Assembly: GCA_035543115.1 (NCBI GenBank)
Contig: DATKKF010000142.1
Span: 1-64,000, forward strand
From: RPRB01 sp035543115
GTDB lineage: Bacteria; Myxococcota; Myxococcia; Myxococcales; Myxococcaceae
Direction of reading: 5' to 3'
Length of the DNA: 64,000 nt
Shown here: in pieces, positions 1-10,378 of the stretch
Position numbering within the stretch: position 1 is the first letter of the stretch
Layout of the letters: every line of letters starts with the position of its first letter
Translations under genes and position numbers: made by a program
Notes under the pieces: generated by a model
Databases searched by the model: none
What the model was told of the DNA's origin: nothing
What the model saw: only the letters and a program-made list of their open reading frames with translations

Positions 1-697
1 CGTAGTCGGCGGCGATCTCCGGACCGTGGGTCTTCTCCCAGACCGCCACCTCGGCCGGGGTGGGCGGCTTGATCTTCCCCGCGTAGGCCGCCGGGTCGAA
101 CTTGACCAGGGAGAGGCTCACCGTGTCGCCCTCGCGCTGGAACCGGGCCCGGAGCTCGTCCTCCGAGACCTCGGCGGTGTCGGACACCATCGCCAGGAGC
201 CGTCCGGCCGCCAGCCGGCGGCGCAGCCCGGCCTCGTAGTCCGGCGCGGTCTTGCGGAGGTAGGTCTGGAGCACCTGGGTGTAGGTCTCCGGGTCGAACT
301 GGCCATCCTTCTGGAAGCTTGGGTCCTTGCGCAGGTAGTCGAGCAGCTCGGTGTCCGACACGGTGATGCCGTGGGCCTCGGCGGCCTGCTGGAGCAGCTC
401 GGCGGTGATCAGCTCGTCCAGGACCCGGCCGGGGATGCCGAACTGACGGGCCAGGGCCTCGGGGAGGTCGCCGCCGCCGCGCTGGCGGAGCGCGTCCAGG
501 CGAAGGGCGTAGGCCCGGCGGAAGTCGGTCAGCGAGATCTCCTGCCCGTTCACCCTGGCCGCGGCGTCCTTCACGGTGGGAGCGAGCGGGGCGTTGCAGC
601 CGCGGCTCCCTGGCCCGAACTGGAGGATGAAGACCAGGGCGATGGCGAAGATGAAGAGGTAGGAGAAGAAGCGGCGGGCGTCGAATCCGGAGCTCAT
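1..697 (-). CDS. Peptidylprolyl isomerase, PpiD/SurA type (C-terminus outside window)
   Basis: Only the first 232 codons lie in the window. The start is ATG at 697-695, and the frame runs open off the left edge. The protein begins with a short cytoplasmic stretch, then one hydrophobic membrane anchor (about residues 11-28), then a SurA_N-like helical chaperone region whose 'VNGQEISLTDFRRAY' type segment (about residue 48 on) is the usual opening of PpiD and SurA. It should be an inner-membrane-anchored periplasmic folding factor for exported proteins. The PPIase (parvulin) domain would be in the missing part, so isomerase activity cannot be judged. It diverges from mreC across 132 bp. Confidence 0.8.
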   Translation of the reverse strand, partial: MSSGFDARRFFSYLFIFAIALVFILQFGPGSRGCNAPLAPTVKDAAARVNGQEISLTDFRRAYALRLDALRQRGGGDLPEALARQFGIPGRVLDELITAELLQQAAEAHGITVSDTELLDYLRKDPSFQKDGQFDPETYTQVLQTYLRKTAPDYEAGLRRRLAAGRLLAMVSDTAEVSEDELRARFQREGDTVSLSLVKFDPAAYAGKIKPPTPAEVAVWEKTHGPEIAADY

Positions 698-829
698 CGG
701 CGTGTCTGGGGGGTGCTCTCCCGTGGCAGAAAGAGGCCAGCCGGCCTCGGGAAGCATCCTTGACCGTCTAGGGGAGCGACTGTGAAAATACAAGCGCTTC
801 CGCAGCAATGAGAAGGGCCCCCCGACCAA

Positions 830-1696
830 GTGCTGTCCTTCCTCCGGCGTCACCGTGAGCCCCTGCTGGTCTGTCTCATCCTCGCGCACGCGCTGGGGAT
901 GTTCCTCGGCTCGAGCCGTCGGGTGCGGGAGCCCAACCTCGTCGATCGGATCGCGCTCGCGCTGACCGCGCCAGTGCAGCGGGCCGTGGTGGCCACCGTC
1001 GACGGCACGGTGAGCGCGTGGCAACAGTACGTCTCCCTTCGGAGCGTGCGGCGCGACAACGGGCAGCTGCAGGCGGAGAACGCGAAGCTCCGCGCCGACG
1101 TGGTGGGGCTCGCCGAGGCCCGCGCGGAGAACGAGCGGCTCCGCCGGCTGGTGCACTACGACGAGAGCAACCCGGGGCCGAAGGCGGTGGCCCGCGTGCT
1201 GGGCATCAACCCCGACCCGAACCGGCTCACGCTCCGCATCGACCGCGGCGAGGGCGATGGCGTCCGGCGCGGGCAGGCGGTGGTGACCGCGGACGGGGTG
1301 GTGGGGCAGGTGCTCCGGGCGACGGCCAGCGCCGCCGACGTGCTGGTGGTCTTCGATCCCAATTGCCGCCTGGGGGGGCGCGTCCAGCGGACCCGCGCCC
1401 GGGTCGGCATCTCCGGTGGCGGCGACGACCAGGCGCTGAAGCTCGAGTACCTCCTGCGCACCGAGGATCTGGAGGAGGGCGACCTGGTCGTGACCTCGGG
1501 AACCGATGGCGTGTACCCGCCCGGCCTGGTGGTCGGTCGGGTCACCGGGGTGCAGCGGCAGACCAGCGGCATGTTCCTCAACGCCGGCATTCTCCCCGCG
1601 GTGAACTTCACCAAGGTGGAGGAGGTGGTGGTGCTCGCGCCCCAGCCGGGTGCCGCCGCGTTCCCCACCCGCACCGAGAGCCAGGGCCGCCGATGA
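830..1696 (+). CDS. mreC: Rod shape-determining protein MreC
   Basis: 288 aa with a GTG start at 830. There is one N-terminal membrane helix (about residues 10-27), a coiled coil rich in Glu/Arg/Leu (about 70-110), then the periplasmic beta domain of the MreC family ('VVTADGVVGQV', 'VVFDPNCRLGGRVQRTRARVG'). MreC links the MreB cytoskeleton to the PBP2-RodA cell-wall elongation machinery. The last four bases overlap the start of mreD (ATGA), and mreD, mrdA and rodA follow in the same arrangement, so this is the standard mre/mrd operon. mreB is not seen in the window. Confidence 0.93.
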   Translation: MLSFLRRHREPLLVCLILAHALGMFLGSSRRVREPNLVDRIALALTAPVQRAVVATVDGTVSAWQQYVSLRSVRRDNGQLQAENAKLRADVVGLAEARAENERLRRLVHYDESNPGPKAVARVLGINPDPNRLTLRIDRGEGDGVRRGQAVVTADGVVGQVLRATASAADVLVVFDPNCRLGGRVQRTRARVGISGGGDDQALKLEYLLRTEDLEEGDLVVTSGTDGVYPPGLVVGRVTGVQRQTSGMFLNAGILPAVNFTKVEEVVVLAPQPGAAAFPTRTESQGRR

Positions 1697-2196
1697 GGCT
1701 CGCGCTGACGCTGGTGCTGACCTTGCTCTTCCTGGCGCTCGAGTCGGTGGCGGTGAAGTACATGGGCCTCGGCGTCGCCCGCATCGACGTCACGGTGGCC
1801 ATCGTCGCCTTCCTTTCGCTGCGCGCCGGGCTGCTCGAGGGGGCGGTGGCCTCCTATGCGGTGGGGTACCTCCTCGATCTCATGACCGGGCGCCCCACCG
1901 GGCTCTACACCTTGCTGGCGGTCATCACCTTCTTGCTCGGGCGCATCGCCGCCTCGCTGGTGGACGTGCGCTCCGGAAGGTCCTTCGCCCTCTTCGCGAT
2001 GGCGGCCGACGTCACCCATGGGCTCCTGGCCTGGGGGCTCGGCTCGGTGAGCAGCAAGCAGATGGCCCTGTCCGGACTGTCCGGCCTGCCGGTCGAGGTG
2101 CTCCTCACCGGGCTGGCGGCGCTCCTCCTCTACCCCCTGCTGAAGCGCTTCGGGCTCGGCGCCGAGAAGCGGGATCCGGGGTTGCTTCCCCCATGA
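1693..2196 (+). CDS. mreD: Rod shape-determining protein MreD
   Basis: 167 aa, almost entirely hydrophobic, with about five membrane segments. The family segment around 'LLDLMTGRPTGLYTLLA' (residues ~56-72) is clear. ATG at 1693 overlaps the mreC stop, and the stop overlaps the mrdA start, so translation of the operon is coupled. A much longer open frame extends upstream inside mreC but is a shadow. MreD is an inner-membrane partner of MreC in the elongasome. Confidence 0.9.
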   Translation: MRLALTLVLTLLFLALESVAVKYMGLGVARIDVTVAIVAFLSLRAGLLEGAVASYAVGYLLDLMTGRPTGLYTLLAVITFLLGRIAASLVDVRSGRSFALFAMAADVTHGLLAWGLGSVSSKQMALSGLSGLPVEVLLTGLAALLLYPLLKRFGLGAEKRDPGLLPP

Positions 2197-4223
2197 CCCT
2201 CGGCCAGAACAGCGCGGGGAAGGACCTCAAGGCGCGCTACCTGTGGCTGGGCCTGGCGATGGTCGCCGGCCTCCTGCTCCTGGCAGGGCGGCTGTACCGG
2301 TTGCAGATCGCCCGCGGGGACGAGTACTCGGCGAAGTCGGTCGCCAACTTCGTGAAGGAGATCCGCGTCAAGGCGGACCGGGGCATCATCAAGGACCGGC
2401 GCGGGGAGATCCTGGTCGACAGCCGCCCGTCGTTCGACGTGTTCATCACCCCGGCGTTCTGCGAGCGCTGCTCCGAGGAGGTGCTCCCCCGGCTCTCCGG
2501 CTGGCTCTCGTGGGACGGAGATCAGCAGGCGCACGTGGAACAGCTGCTCCGTGCCGCGCGGCGGAGCGCCCCCTTCCAGCCGGTGCCGGTGCAGCTGGAC
2601 CTCAACCGCGACGAGCTGGACACGCTGAACGCGCACAAGCTCGAGCTGGCGGGCGTGGACTGGCCCGCCGTCCCGCACCGGAACTACCGCACCGGCACCG
2701 TGCTGCCCCACGTGGTGGGGTACATGAACGAGATCACCCAGGACGAGCTCGAGCGGCTCAACTCCCAGGGTGAGGGCTACGCGCTGGGCGACTTCATCGG
2801 CCGGCGCGGGGTGGAGCGCTTCTTCGAGCGCCGCCTCCGGGGCAAGGACGGGAGCCGCAAGGAGGTGGTCAACGCCCGCGGCGAGACCATCCAGGAGCTG
2901 AGTGACCTCATCACCGGTGAGGCCACCCTTGCCAGTACCCCGGGCGACAACGTGGTGCTCAGCATCGACATGCGGCTGCAGGCGGAGGCCGAGCGCGCGT
3001 TCCCCGGCACTGCCGGCGCGGTGGTGGCGATGGACGTCCGCACCGGGTTCATCCTGGCCATGGTGTCCCGCCCGGGATTCGACCCCAACGTGCTCACCGG
3101 GCGGGTGACGCCGGCGCAGCTCGCGGCGCTGAACAAGGACCCGCTCCAGCCGATGATCTTCCGGCCCACGCAGCAGCACTACAGTCCCGGGTCGACCTTC
3201 AAGACGCTGAGCATGTTCGCCGCGCTGTCGAGCAACAGCTTCACCCCGCACAGTACGGTGAGCTGCGCCGGGGGGTACCGGCTGGGCGCGCGTCTGTGGC
3301 GCTGCCACAAGGATTCGGGGCACGGCCTGGTGGACGCGCGGCGCGCGCTGCAGCAGTCGTGCGACACCTGGTTCTACAAGGTGGCCGACACGCTGGGGCT
3401 CGACCCCATCGCCGCGATGGGCCGGAGCTTCGGGCTGGGCGCGCCCACCGGGGTGGCCGTGGTGGCCGAGGTCCCGGGCATCATGCCGGACAGCGCGTAC
3501 CACGACCGGGTCACGCCCGGCGGCTACACCAAGGGCTTGGCGCTGAACAGCGTCATCGGGCAGGGCGACGTGAACGTGACGCCGCTCCAGCTGGCCATGG
3601 CCTACGCCGCGGTGGCGAACGGCGGGCACCTCTACAAGCCGCAGCTGGTGCGGCGGCTGGAGATGCCGGACGGGCGGATGCTCCAGGAGTTCCAGCCGCA
3701 GGTGATCCACGAGCTGGACCTCGACCCCGATGCGCGGCGCCTGGTGGTGGACGCTCTCACCGCGGTGGTGAACGAGCCCGGCGGCACGGCGTACCGGTCG
3801 CGCCTTCCGGACGTGAAGATGGCCGGGAAGACGGGCACCGCCCAGGTGGTGGCGATCGGGAAGACGCGGATCAAGAAGGAGGCGATGACCTACTGGCAGC
3901 GGGACCACGCCTGGTTCGCAGCCTTCGCCCCGGCCGAGGACCCGGAGATCGCGGTGGTGGTGCTCAACGAGCACGGTGGCCACGGGGGCAACGAGGCGGC
4001 GCCCACCGCCAGCGCGCTGATCAAGAAGTACTTCGAGCTGAAGCGGGAGGACGCCAACGCCACCATCGCCGCGTCCACCGCGCTCCCGGTCATGCCGGTA
4101 CGGCCTCCGCCTCCGCCTCCGACGCCGCGCCCGCCGCCGGTCCCGGAGGAGCTGCCCGTGACTCCGGCCGCGGCGCCGTCGGTCGCCCAGGTCCCGGCCG
4201 CCGCCTCGGAGGGTGCCCGCTGA
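2193..4223 (+). CDS. mrdA: Penicillin-binding protein 2 (peptidoglycan transpeptidase)
   Basis: 676 aa starting at ATG 2193, overlapping the mreD stop. It has one N-terminal membrane helix, then the PBP dimerisation domain, then the transpeptidase domain. The active-site motif S-T-F-K has its catalytic serine at residue 334, the second motif is S-C-D (SxN position with Asp), and the third is K-T-G in 'AGKTGTAQV'. It cross-links lateral-wall peptidoglycan together with the glycosyltransferase RodA, encoded next. The C-terminal ~50 residues are a Pro/Ala/Val-rich tail beyond the catalytic domain, longer than in E. coli PBP2 (about 633 aa). Confidence 0.95.
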   Translation: MTLGQNSAGKDLKARYLWLGLAMVAGLLLLAGRLYRLQIARGDEYSAKSVANFVKEIRVKADRGIIKDRRGEILVDSRPSFDVFITPAFCERCSEEVLPRLSGWLSWDGDQQAHVEQLLRAARRSAPFQPVPVQLDLNRDELDTLNAHKLELAGVDWPAVPHRNYRTGTVLPHVVGYMNEITQDELERLNSQGEGYALGDFIGRRGVERFFERRLRGKDGSRKEVVNARGETIQELSDLITGEATLASTPGDNVVLSIDMRLQAEAERAFPGTAGAVVAMDVRTGFILAMVSRPGFDPNVLTGRVTPAQLAALNKDPLQPMIFRPTQQHYSPGSTFKTLSMFAALSSNSFTPHSTVSCAGGYRLGARLWRCHKDSGHGLVDARRALQQSCDTWFYKVADTLGLDPIAAMGRSFGLGAPTGVAVVAEVPGIMPDSAYHDRVTPGGYTKGLALNSVIGQGDVNVTPLQLAMAYAAVANGGHLYKPQLVRRLEMPDGRMLQEFQPQVIHELDLDPDARRLVVDALTAVVNEPGGTAYRSRLPDVKMAGKTGTAQVVAIGKTRIKKEAMTYWQRDHAWFAAFAPAEDPEIAVVVLNEHGGHGGNEAAPTASALIKKYFELKREDANATIAASTALPVMPVRPPPPPPTPRPPPVPEELPVTPAAAPSVAQVPAAASEGAR

Positions 4224-5368
4224 TGCTGCTGAGGATCGAGCGCCGGATGGTGCTCAAGATTCCGTGGGGCCTGGTGGCGGTGACGCTGGCCATCGCCCTG
4301 CTCGGCATCTGGAACCTCGCCTCGGCGTCCCGGCCGCCGCACACCCCGCTCTGGGCGCGGCAGCTCCTCAACCTCGGGGTGGGTGTGGCCGCCGGCGTCG
4401 GCGTCTGCCTGATGGACTACCGCTTCATCCAGCGGATGGCCTGGCCCATCTTCGGGGCGAACGCCGCGGCGCTGATGGCGCTGAAGGTCATCGGCCACCG
4501 GGCCAAGGGCGAGGCCAGCTGGCTCGCGCTCGGCCCGCTGCGCATCGAGCCGGCGGAGTTCATGAAGCTGGCGTTGATCATCGCCCTGGCCCGCTTCTTC
4601 CACGACGACTACCGCGAAGGTGAGGAGCCTTACGGACCGCTGCGGCTGTGGAAGCCCCTCCTCCTGACGCTCTGCGCGGCGGGCCTGGTGCTCCCGGACC
4701 TCGGGAACACGATGATGATCCTCCTCACCGCCTGCACCATCCTGGTCTTCTCGCGGCTGCGGCTGTGGGTCCTGGGAGTGGGAGTGGCCGGGCTGCTGGC
4801 GGTGTCGCTGGTCATCTGGAACGACTACGTGCGCGACCCCTCGGACGGGCACCGCACGGTGATTCGTCAGGTGCTGAAGCGGCACCAGAGCCAGCGCATC
4901 GCCGGGTGGCTCTCGCCCGAGTCCGACCTCAAGGGCTCGGGGTACCACGCCGCCCAGTCGAAGATCGCGGTCGGATCCGGGGGGCTCCTGGGAAAGGGCT
5001 GGCGCCAGGGGACCCAGACCGGTCTGTTCTTCCTCCCCGAGCAGCACACCGACTTCATCTTCTCGGTCTGGGCGGAGGAGCACGGCTTCCTCGCCTCGCT
5101 GCTGCTGCTCGGACTGTACGGGCTCATCTTCGCCTTCGCCCTCGGGGTGGCGACGCAGGCCCGCGACCGCTTCGGAGCGTTCGTGGCGGTGGGCGTGGCG
5201 GCGATGATCTTCTGGCAGGTGTTCGAGAACATCGGGATGGTGGTGGGTCTGCTCCCGGTGACCGGCATCACCCTGCCCCTGATGAGCTACGGCGGCTCGT
5301 CGATGCTGAGCGTGCTCCTGTCCCTAGGGCTCCTGGCCAGCATCGCCATGCGGCGGCACATGTTCTGA
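4223..5368 (+). CDS. rodA: RodA, SEDS-family peptidoglycan glycosyltransferase
   Basis: 381 aa; its ATG at 4223 shares one base with the mrdA stop. It is a multi-pass membrane protein with the SEDS signatures 'QTGLFFLPEQHTDFIFSVWAEEHG' (in the large extracellular loop and next helix) and 'GLLPVTGITLPLMSYGGSS' near the end. RodA polymerises glycan strands from lipid II in complex with PBP2. It ends the mreC-mreD-mrdA-rodA operon; no clear terminator was recognised in the 126 bp that follow. Confidence 0.95.
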   Translation: MLLRIERRMVLKIPWGLVAVTLAIALLGIWNLASASRPPHTPLWARQLLNLGVGVAAGVGVCLMDYRFIQRMAWPIFGANAAALMALKVIGHRAKGEASWLALGPLRIEPAEFMKLALIIALARFFHDDYREGEEPYGPLRLWKPLLLTLCAAGLVLPDLGNTMMILLTACTILVFSRLRLWVLGVGVAGLLAVSLVIWNDYVRDPSDGHRTVIRQVLKRHQSQRIAGWLSPESDLKGSGYHAAQSKIAVGSGGLLGKGWRQGTQTGLFFLPEQHTDFIFSVWAEEHGFLASLLLLGLYGLIFAFALGVATQARDRFGAFVAVGVAAMIFWQVFENIGMVVGLLPVTGITLPLMSYGGSSMLSVLLSLGLLASIAMRRHMF

Positions 5369-5494
5369 CCCTTCCAGGCGGTCCTCCTGGCGGATCTTGC
5401 GCTGGCTGGTGCGACGGCTGCGGGGCAGACTGTGCTGGTGGGCGACTGCTGAGCGGAGCAACCTACTCCTTCGTTCGCTTTCCCGGAGGTTGCC

Positions 5495-6643
5495 TTGAGG
5501 GCCGAGTCGATCGCCGTTGCGCCGCCGCCGGTCGCGGTTCCCGCCGAGACGGGCCGGCAGCTCCCATTCGACTGGCTGCGCGGGCTGGTGATGGTGCTGA
5601 TGACCATCGACCACGCCTCGGGGGAGTTCAACGCGGGCCGGCTCTTCACCGATGCGACGTTCCTCTACCGTCCAGGCACACCGCTCCCGGTGGACCAGTT
5701 TCTCACCCGGTGGATCACCCACCTCTGCGCGCCGACGTTCGTCTTCCTGGCGGGCTACGTGATGCAGCTGAGCGTGCGGCGCCGGCGGGAGCAGGGCGAG
5801 TCCGAGGGGAGCATCACCCGGTTCATCGTCACCCGCGGGCTGATCATCGCGGCGCTGGATCCGCTGTGGATGCGACTGGTGTTCCGGCCGCCGGGCGGCG
5901 CCATCGTGCTTCAGGTTCTCTACGCGATCGGGATGGGCTTCGTGGCGATGGCGTTCCTCCGGAGGCTGGACCCGCTCACGATCGGTGTCCTCGGGGTGGT
6001 CCTGGCCTTCGTCTCCGAGCCGCTCCGGGCGCTGGTGCAGCAGACGAGCGGCGTCGTCCACTACGTGGGCACCTTGCTCGTCGCTGCGGGGCCGGCGAAG
6101 CCGTTCCTCATGGGATATCCGCTCATCCCCTGGCTGGCGATCATGATGATGGGCTGGGGGGCAGCCGAGGTCGCACGATCGGCGCCTGCCCGTTTCCCGC
6201 GGCGCATCGCGCTCGCCGGCGTCGTGGGGCTCGTCCTCTTCTTCGTGGTCCGGGGGCTGAACGGGTGGGGGAACATGGGGCTGTTCCGGGAGGACGGCTC
6301 ACTGGTCCAGTGGCTGCACGTGTCCAAGTACCCACCCTCGGTGGCCTACGATGGGCTGGAGCTGGGCATCGGCTGGCTGCTGCTGGCGCTCTTCCTGGTC
6401 TGGCGGCCGCCGGCCTGGGCGGATGCGGTGCTCCGGCCGCTCGGGCAGAGCGCGTTCTTCTTCTACCTGCTGCACGCCCATCTGTTGGCGGTGGCCTCGT
6501 ACGCCCTCGGGATGCACGGCAAGGCGGGGCTAGGCGCCACGTACGCGTCGGCGGTGGTGGTGATCGCCGTGCTGGTCCCGGCCTGCACTGCGTACCGGCG
6601 CTACAAGCTCGCGCACCCGAGGAGCATCGCCCAGTACATCTGA
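5495..6643 (+). CDS. DUF1624 / heparan-alpha-glucosaminide acetyltransferase-like membrane protein
   Basis: 382 aa with about ten membrane helices. The start is TTG at 5495, chosen because a GGAGGT ribosome-binding site lies at 5485-5490. The N-terminal 'FDWLRGLVMVLMTIDHASG' with its paired Asp and His is the hallmark of the DUF1624/HGSNAT catalytic family, which moves acyl groups across membranes in the characterised eukaryotic member. The bacterial substrate is unknown. It is a single gene between rodA and the oppositely oriented mgtE. Confidence 0.75.
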   Translation: MRAESIAVAPPPVAVPAETGRQLPFDWLRGLVMVLMTIDHASGEFNAGRLFTDATFLYRPGTPLPVDQFLTRWITHLCAPTFVFLAGYVMQLSVRRRREQGESEGSITRFIVTRGLIIAALDPLWMRLVFRPPGGAIVLQVLYAIGMGFVAMAFLRRLDPLTIGVLGVVLAFVSEPLRALVQQTSGVVHYVGTLLVAAGPAKPFLMGYPLIPWLAIMMMGWGAAEVARSAPARFPRRIALAGVVGLVLFFVVRGLNGWGNMGLFREDGSLVQWLHVSKYPPSVAYDGLELGIGWLLLALFLVWRPPAWADAVLRPLGQSAFFFYLLHAHLLAVASYALGMHGKAGLGATYASAVVVIAVLVPACTAYRRYKLAHPRSIAQYI

Positions 6644-6707
6644 GCACCGGGGAGCGGAGCGGCTTGCCCGGAAGGGACGGCCGAGGGTACGCCGGAGCCG
6701 GTCGAAC

Positions 6708-8087
<1,380 letters not shown>

Positions 8088-8156
8088 CGCTGTGTCGAGT
8101 CCCGCCTTCGAGGGTGTGACGGGGCGGCATGGTGATATGAAAGCGGGGCACAAGCC

Positions 8157-8774
8157 ATGGCCAAAGCGAACGAGACGCGGAGTCGCCCCAGGGCAGTGTC
8201 CACCGGCCCAGCCGCCCGCGAAGGTCTCTCCACCGCGCTTCACCGGCCAGACCTGGTCGGCCCGAAGATCGAGCTGGACACCCAGGACGATGGTCCGGAG
8301 CACCGCGCGTTCCCGCGGGCGAAGCTCGCCGTCCCCTTCGGACTGTGGATCGGCGAGGGCGATGGGCGACGCTTCTCCGCGACCCTCGTCTCCACCAACG
8401 TCAGCGTGAGCGGGGCGTTCCTCAGGAGCAGCTTCTTCCTCCCGGTGGGGACCGAGCTCCTGGTGCGCTTCCAGGTGGAGCCCACCGGGCCTGCCGTCGA
8501 GGCCCGGGTCGAGGTGCTGCGCCAGGAGACCGAGGGCGACCGCACCGGCCGGACCGGCATGGGCCTGCGCTTCCTGGAGTTCTTCCGCCAGACCGAGGTC
8601 ACCCTGGCCCGGCTCTTCCTCGGCGAGCAGCTGCGGAAATTCGCCGAGGGCTACCTCGCGTCCAGCCGCGCCCGCTCGCTCACCTCGGAGTTGGACCGGG
8701 TGGTGGACGCGCTGGCCGCCTGGGAGCTGTTGAAGGTCACCTCGCCCAACGACCCCTGGCGGTTCACTAGGTAG
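8157..8774 (+). CDS. PilZ-domain protein
   Basis: 205 aa. A disordered first ~45 residues precede a PilZ domain ('EHRAFPRAKLAVPFGLWIG', 'STNVSVSGAFLRS', 'GTELLVRFQV', 'GMGLRFLEF'). The R-x-x-x-R position reads R-A-F-P-R and the second motif is N-V-S-V-S-G-A (N/D-x-S-x-x-G), so c-di-GMP binding is plausible. A helical C-terminal extension of about 60 residues follows. It diverges from mgtE and is convergent with thioredoxin. The target is unknown. Confidence 0.82.
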   Translation: MAKANETRSRPRAVSTGPAAREGLSTALHRPDLVGPKIELDTQDDGPEHRAFPRAKLAVPFGLWIGEGDGRRFSATLVSTNVSVSGAFLRSSFFLPVGTELLVRFQVEPTGPAVEARVEVLRQETEGDRTGRTGMGLRFLEFFRQTEVTLARLFLGEQLRKFAEGYLASSRARSLTSELDRVVDALAAWELLKVTSPNDPWRFTR

Positions 8775-8790
8775 GGGAGGCCCCCCGGTG

Positions 8791-9120
8791 TCAGGCGTGC
8801 TTCTTGAAGCTCTCCTCGAGCTTGCTCTTGGGGACGGCGCCGAGGATCTGCTCCACGACCTTCCCACCCTTGAACACCAGGAGCATGGGGATGCTGCGGA
8901 CGCCGTAGCGCTGGGCGGTCTCCTGGTTCTCCTCCACGTTGAGCTTGGCGACCTTCATCTTCCCCTTGTAGCGGGTGGCCAGCTCGTCGAGCGCCGGGGC
9001 GATCGCCTTGCACGGCCCGCACCACGGGGCCCAGAAGTCCACCAGCACCGGCTCCTGCGATTCGAGGACCGCGGCCTTGAACTCCGCATCAGAAACGTTC
9101 AGCGTATCCGCCCCTGCCAT
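8791..9120 (-). CDS. trxA: Thioredoxin
   Basis: 109 aa from ATG 9120-9118, the normal length of a single-domain thioredoxin. The active site W-C-G-P-C-K and the cis-proline segment 'RSIPMLLVF' are intact. It is a cytoplasmic protein-disulfide reductase. An open frame upstream is a shadow. It is convergent with the PilZ gene and diverges from the 9223 gene. Confidence 0.96.
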   Translation of the reverse strand: MAGADTLNVSDAEFKAAVLESQEPVLVDFWAPWCGPCKAIAPALDELATRYKGKMKVAKLNVEENQETAQRYGVRSIPMLLVFKGGKVVEQILGAVPKSKLEESFKKHA

Positions 9121-9222
9121 TGCTCCTCCTAATACCGACCCGGGCATTCTCCATCGCACCGCGGGCTGACGGCCCCGGATGTACAACGGCGGTCCCCAGC
9201 GTGCACGCCTCCCTTTGCTAAG

Positions 9223-9579
9223 GTGCCGACACCCGTGAAGCTTTTTCTGCCGCAGACCACCCTGGAGGAGTGGGCCAGCTCGGACAAGGCCGACGTACGC
9301 GAGCACGCGCTGGTCGTCACCGGGGAATCCGTGAAGTACCCGGTGGAGGCCGCGGTGCACGTCATGGCCCTGGTGTCCGGCCCGGACGAGCACCAGCTGC
9401 TCAAGAAGGTGAAGACCGACGCGCAGCTGGCAGAGCTCGGGGCCGAGCGCCTCGCGGACTCGGTCGTGGCGGGGGAGAGTGCGTACGACGTGGAGAGCGG
9501 GTACGTGGTGCAGCTGCCCGAGGGGGGGGCGCCGACCGAGACCGCGCTCCTCGCCGACTACCTCCTGAACAAGATCTGA
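9223..9579 (+). CDS. Conserved hypothetical protein ahead of the heme operon
   Basis: 118 aa with a GTG start at 9223; an alternative GTG at 9235 ('VKLFLPQTT...') is equally possible. There is no signal peptide or membrane segment. The sequence is balanced and acidic ('VKYPVEAAVHVMALVSGPDEHQLL') and looks like a real globular protein, not a shadow. Its stop is 1 bp before the next start, so it is probably co-transcribed with the HemX-like gene and hemA. I do not recognise the family; its position suggests a link to heme or cytochrome biogenesis, which is only an inference. Confidence 0.6.
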   Translation: MPTPVKLFLPQTTLEEWASSDKADVREHALVVTGESVKYPVEAAVHVMALVSGPDEHQLLKKVKTDAQLAELGAERLADSVVAGESAYDVESGYVVQLPEGGAPTETALLADYLLNKI

Positions 9580-9580
9580 C

Positions 9581-10378
9581 ATGGTGCGCACCGCCTTCAC
9601 CGTCGCCTTCCACGCCTACGCGCTCGGCGCGCTGGCCTATCTCGCGCTCCTGGCCCAGGGCTGGAAGGGGCTGGCGTGGGTGGCGCGAGGACTGACGCTC
9701 GGCGGGTGGGTGCTCCACGGCACCGGCCTCGTGCTCCTGCTCTCGGCGCAACGATGGGTTCCGAGCGGGTTCGGACAGGCCGTGAGCCTGCTCGCGTTCC
9801 TGCTCGTCGCGGTCTTCCTGGTGGTGGACCTCCGGGCGCGGGCGGCGCTCCTCGGGGCGTTCCTCTCCCCGGCGGCGGTGGCGGTGCTCGTCCCGAGCCT
9901 GTGGATGGAGGCGCCCGGTCCCGAGCTGACCGAGGGGCTCCGCCAGCCGCTCCTGCCCGTGCACATCGCCGTCGCCCTGGCCGGGCTCGCGGTGTTCGGC
10001 GTGGCCACCGCCGTGGCGGGGCTGTACCTCGCCGCGGAGCGGATGCTGAAGGGCAAGCGCTTTGGTCCCTTCTTCCGGAGGGTGCCCTCGCTGGAGCTGC
10101 TGGACGACCTCAACCGCCGGCTCGTGGCCTGGGGCTTCATCGCCCTGTCGCTGACCCTGCTCACCGGCGCCTGGGTGCAGGCCCGGCTCCGCCCCATGGA
10201 GCGCTGGAGCCCCGCGGAGCTGGCGGTGGTGGTCGCCTGGATCGCCTTCGGGGTGCTGCTCCAGGCCCGCATCTTCGCCGGCTGGCGCGGCCGCCGGGTG
10301 GCCCTCCTCACGATGGTGGGCTTCGGCGTCCTGGTGGTGTCGTTCGTGAGCCGCTACGGCCCATGGGTGACTCGATGA
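9581..10378 (+). CDS. HemX/CcsA-like cytochrome c assembly membrane protein
   Basis: 265 aa with eight predicted membrane helices and the general plan of the CcsA/CcmC/HemX superfamily: regularly spaced helices and a His in 'LLPVHIAVALAGLAVFG' (about residue 127). The start is ATG at 9581. The stop overlaps the hemA ATG (ATGA). HemX-type proteins placed directly before hemA are known to affect glutamyl-tRNA reductase levels in other bacteria, while CcsA proteins deliver heme to apocytochromes. The tryptophan-rich WWD motif of true CcsA is not evident, which favours the HemX-like reading. Confidence 0.75.
   Translation: MVRTAFTVAFHAYALGALAYLALLAQGWKGLAWVARGLTLGGWVLHGTGLVLLLSAQRWVPSGFGQAVSLLAFLLVAVFLVVDLRARAALLGAFLSPAAVAVLVPSLWMEAPGPELTEGLRQPLLPVHIAVALAGLAVFGVATAVAGLYLAAERMLKGKRFGPFFRRVPSLELLDDLNRRLVAWGFIALSLTLLTGAWVQARLRPMERWSPAELAVVVAWIAFGVLLQARIFAGWRGRRVALLTMVGFGVLVVSFVSRYGPWVTR

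Noticed and set aside
2130..3983. Long minus-strand open frame opposite mrdA
   Set aside because: It is the antisense shadow of a clear PBP2 gene; its product is His/Arg/Val/Gly-rich with no family resemblance. Similar long shadows oppose hemA-hemD, PilB and the hyf genes.
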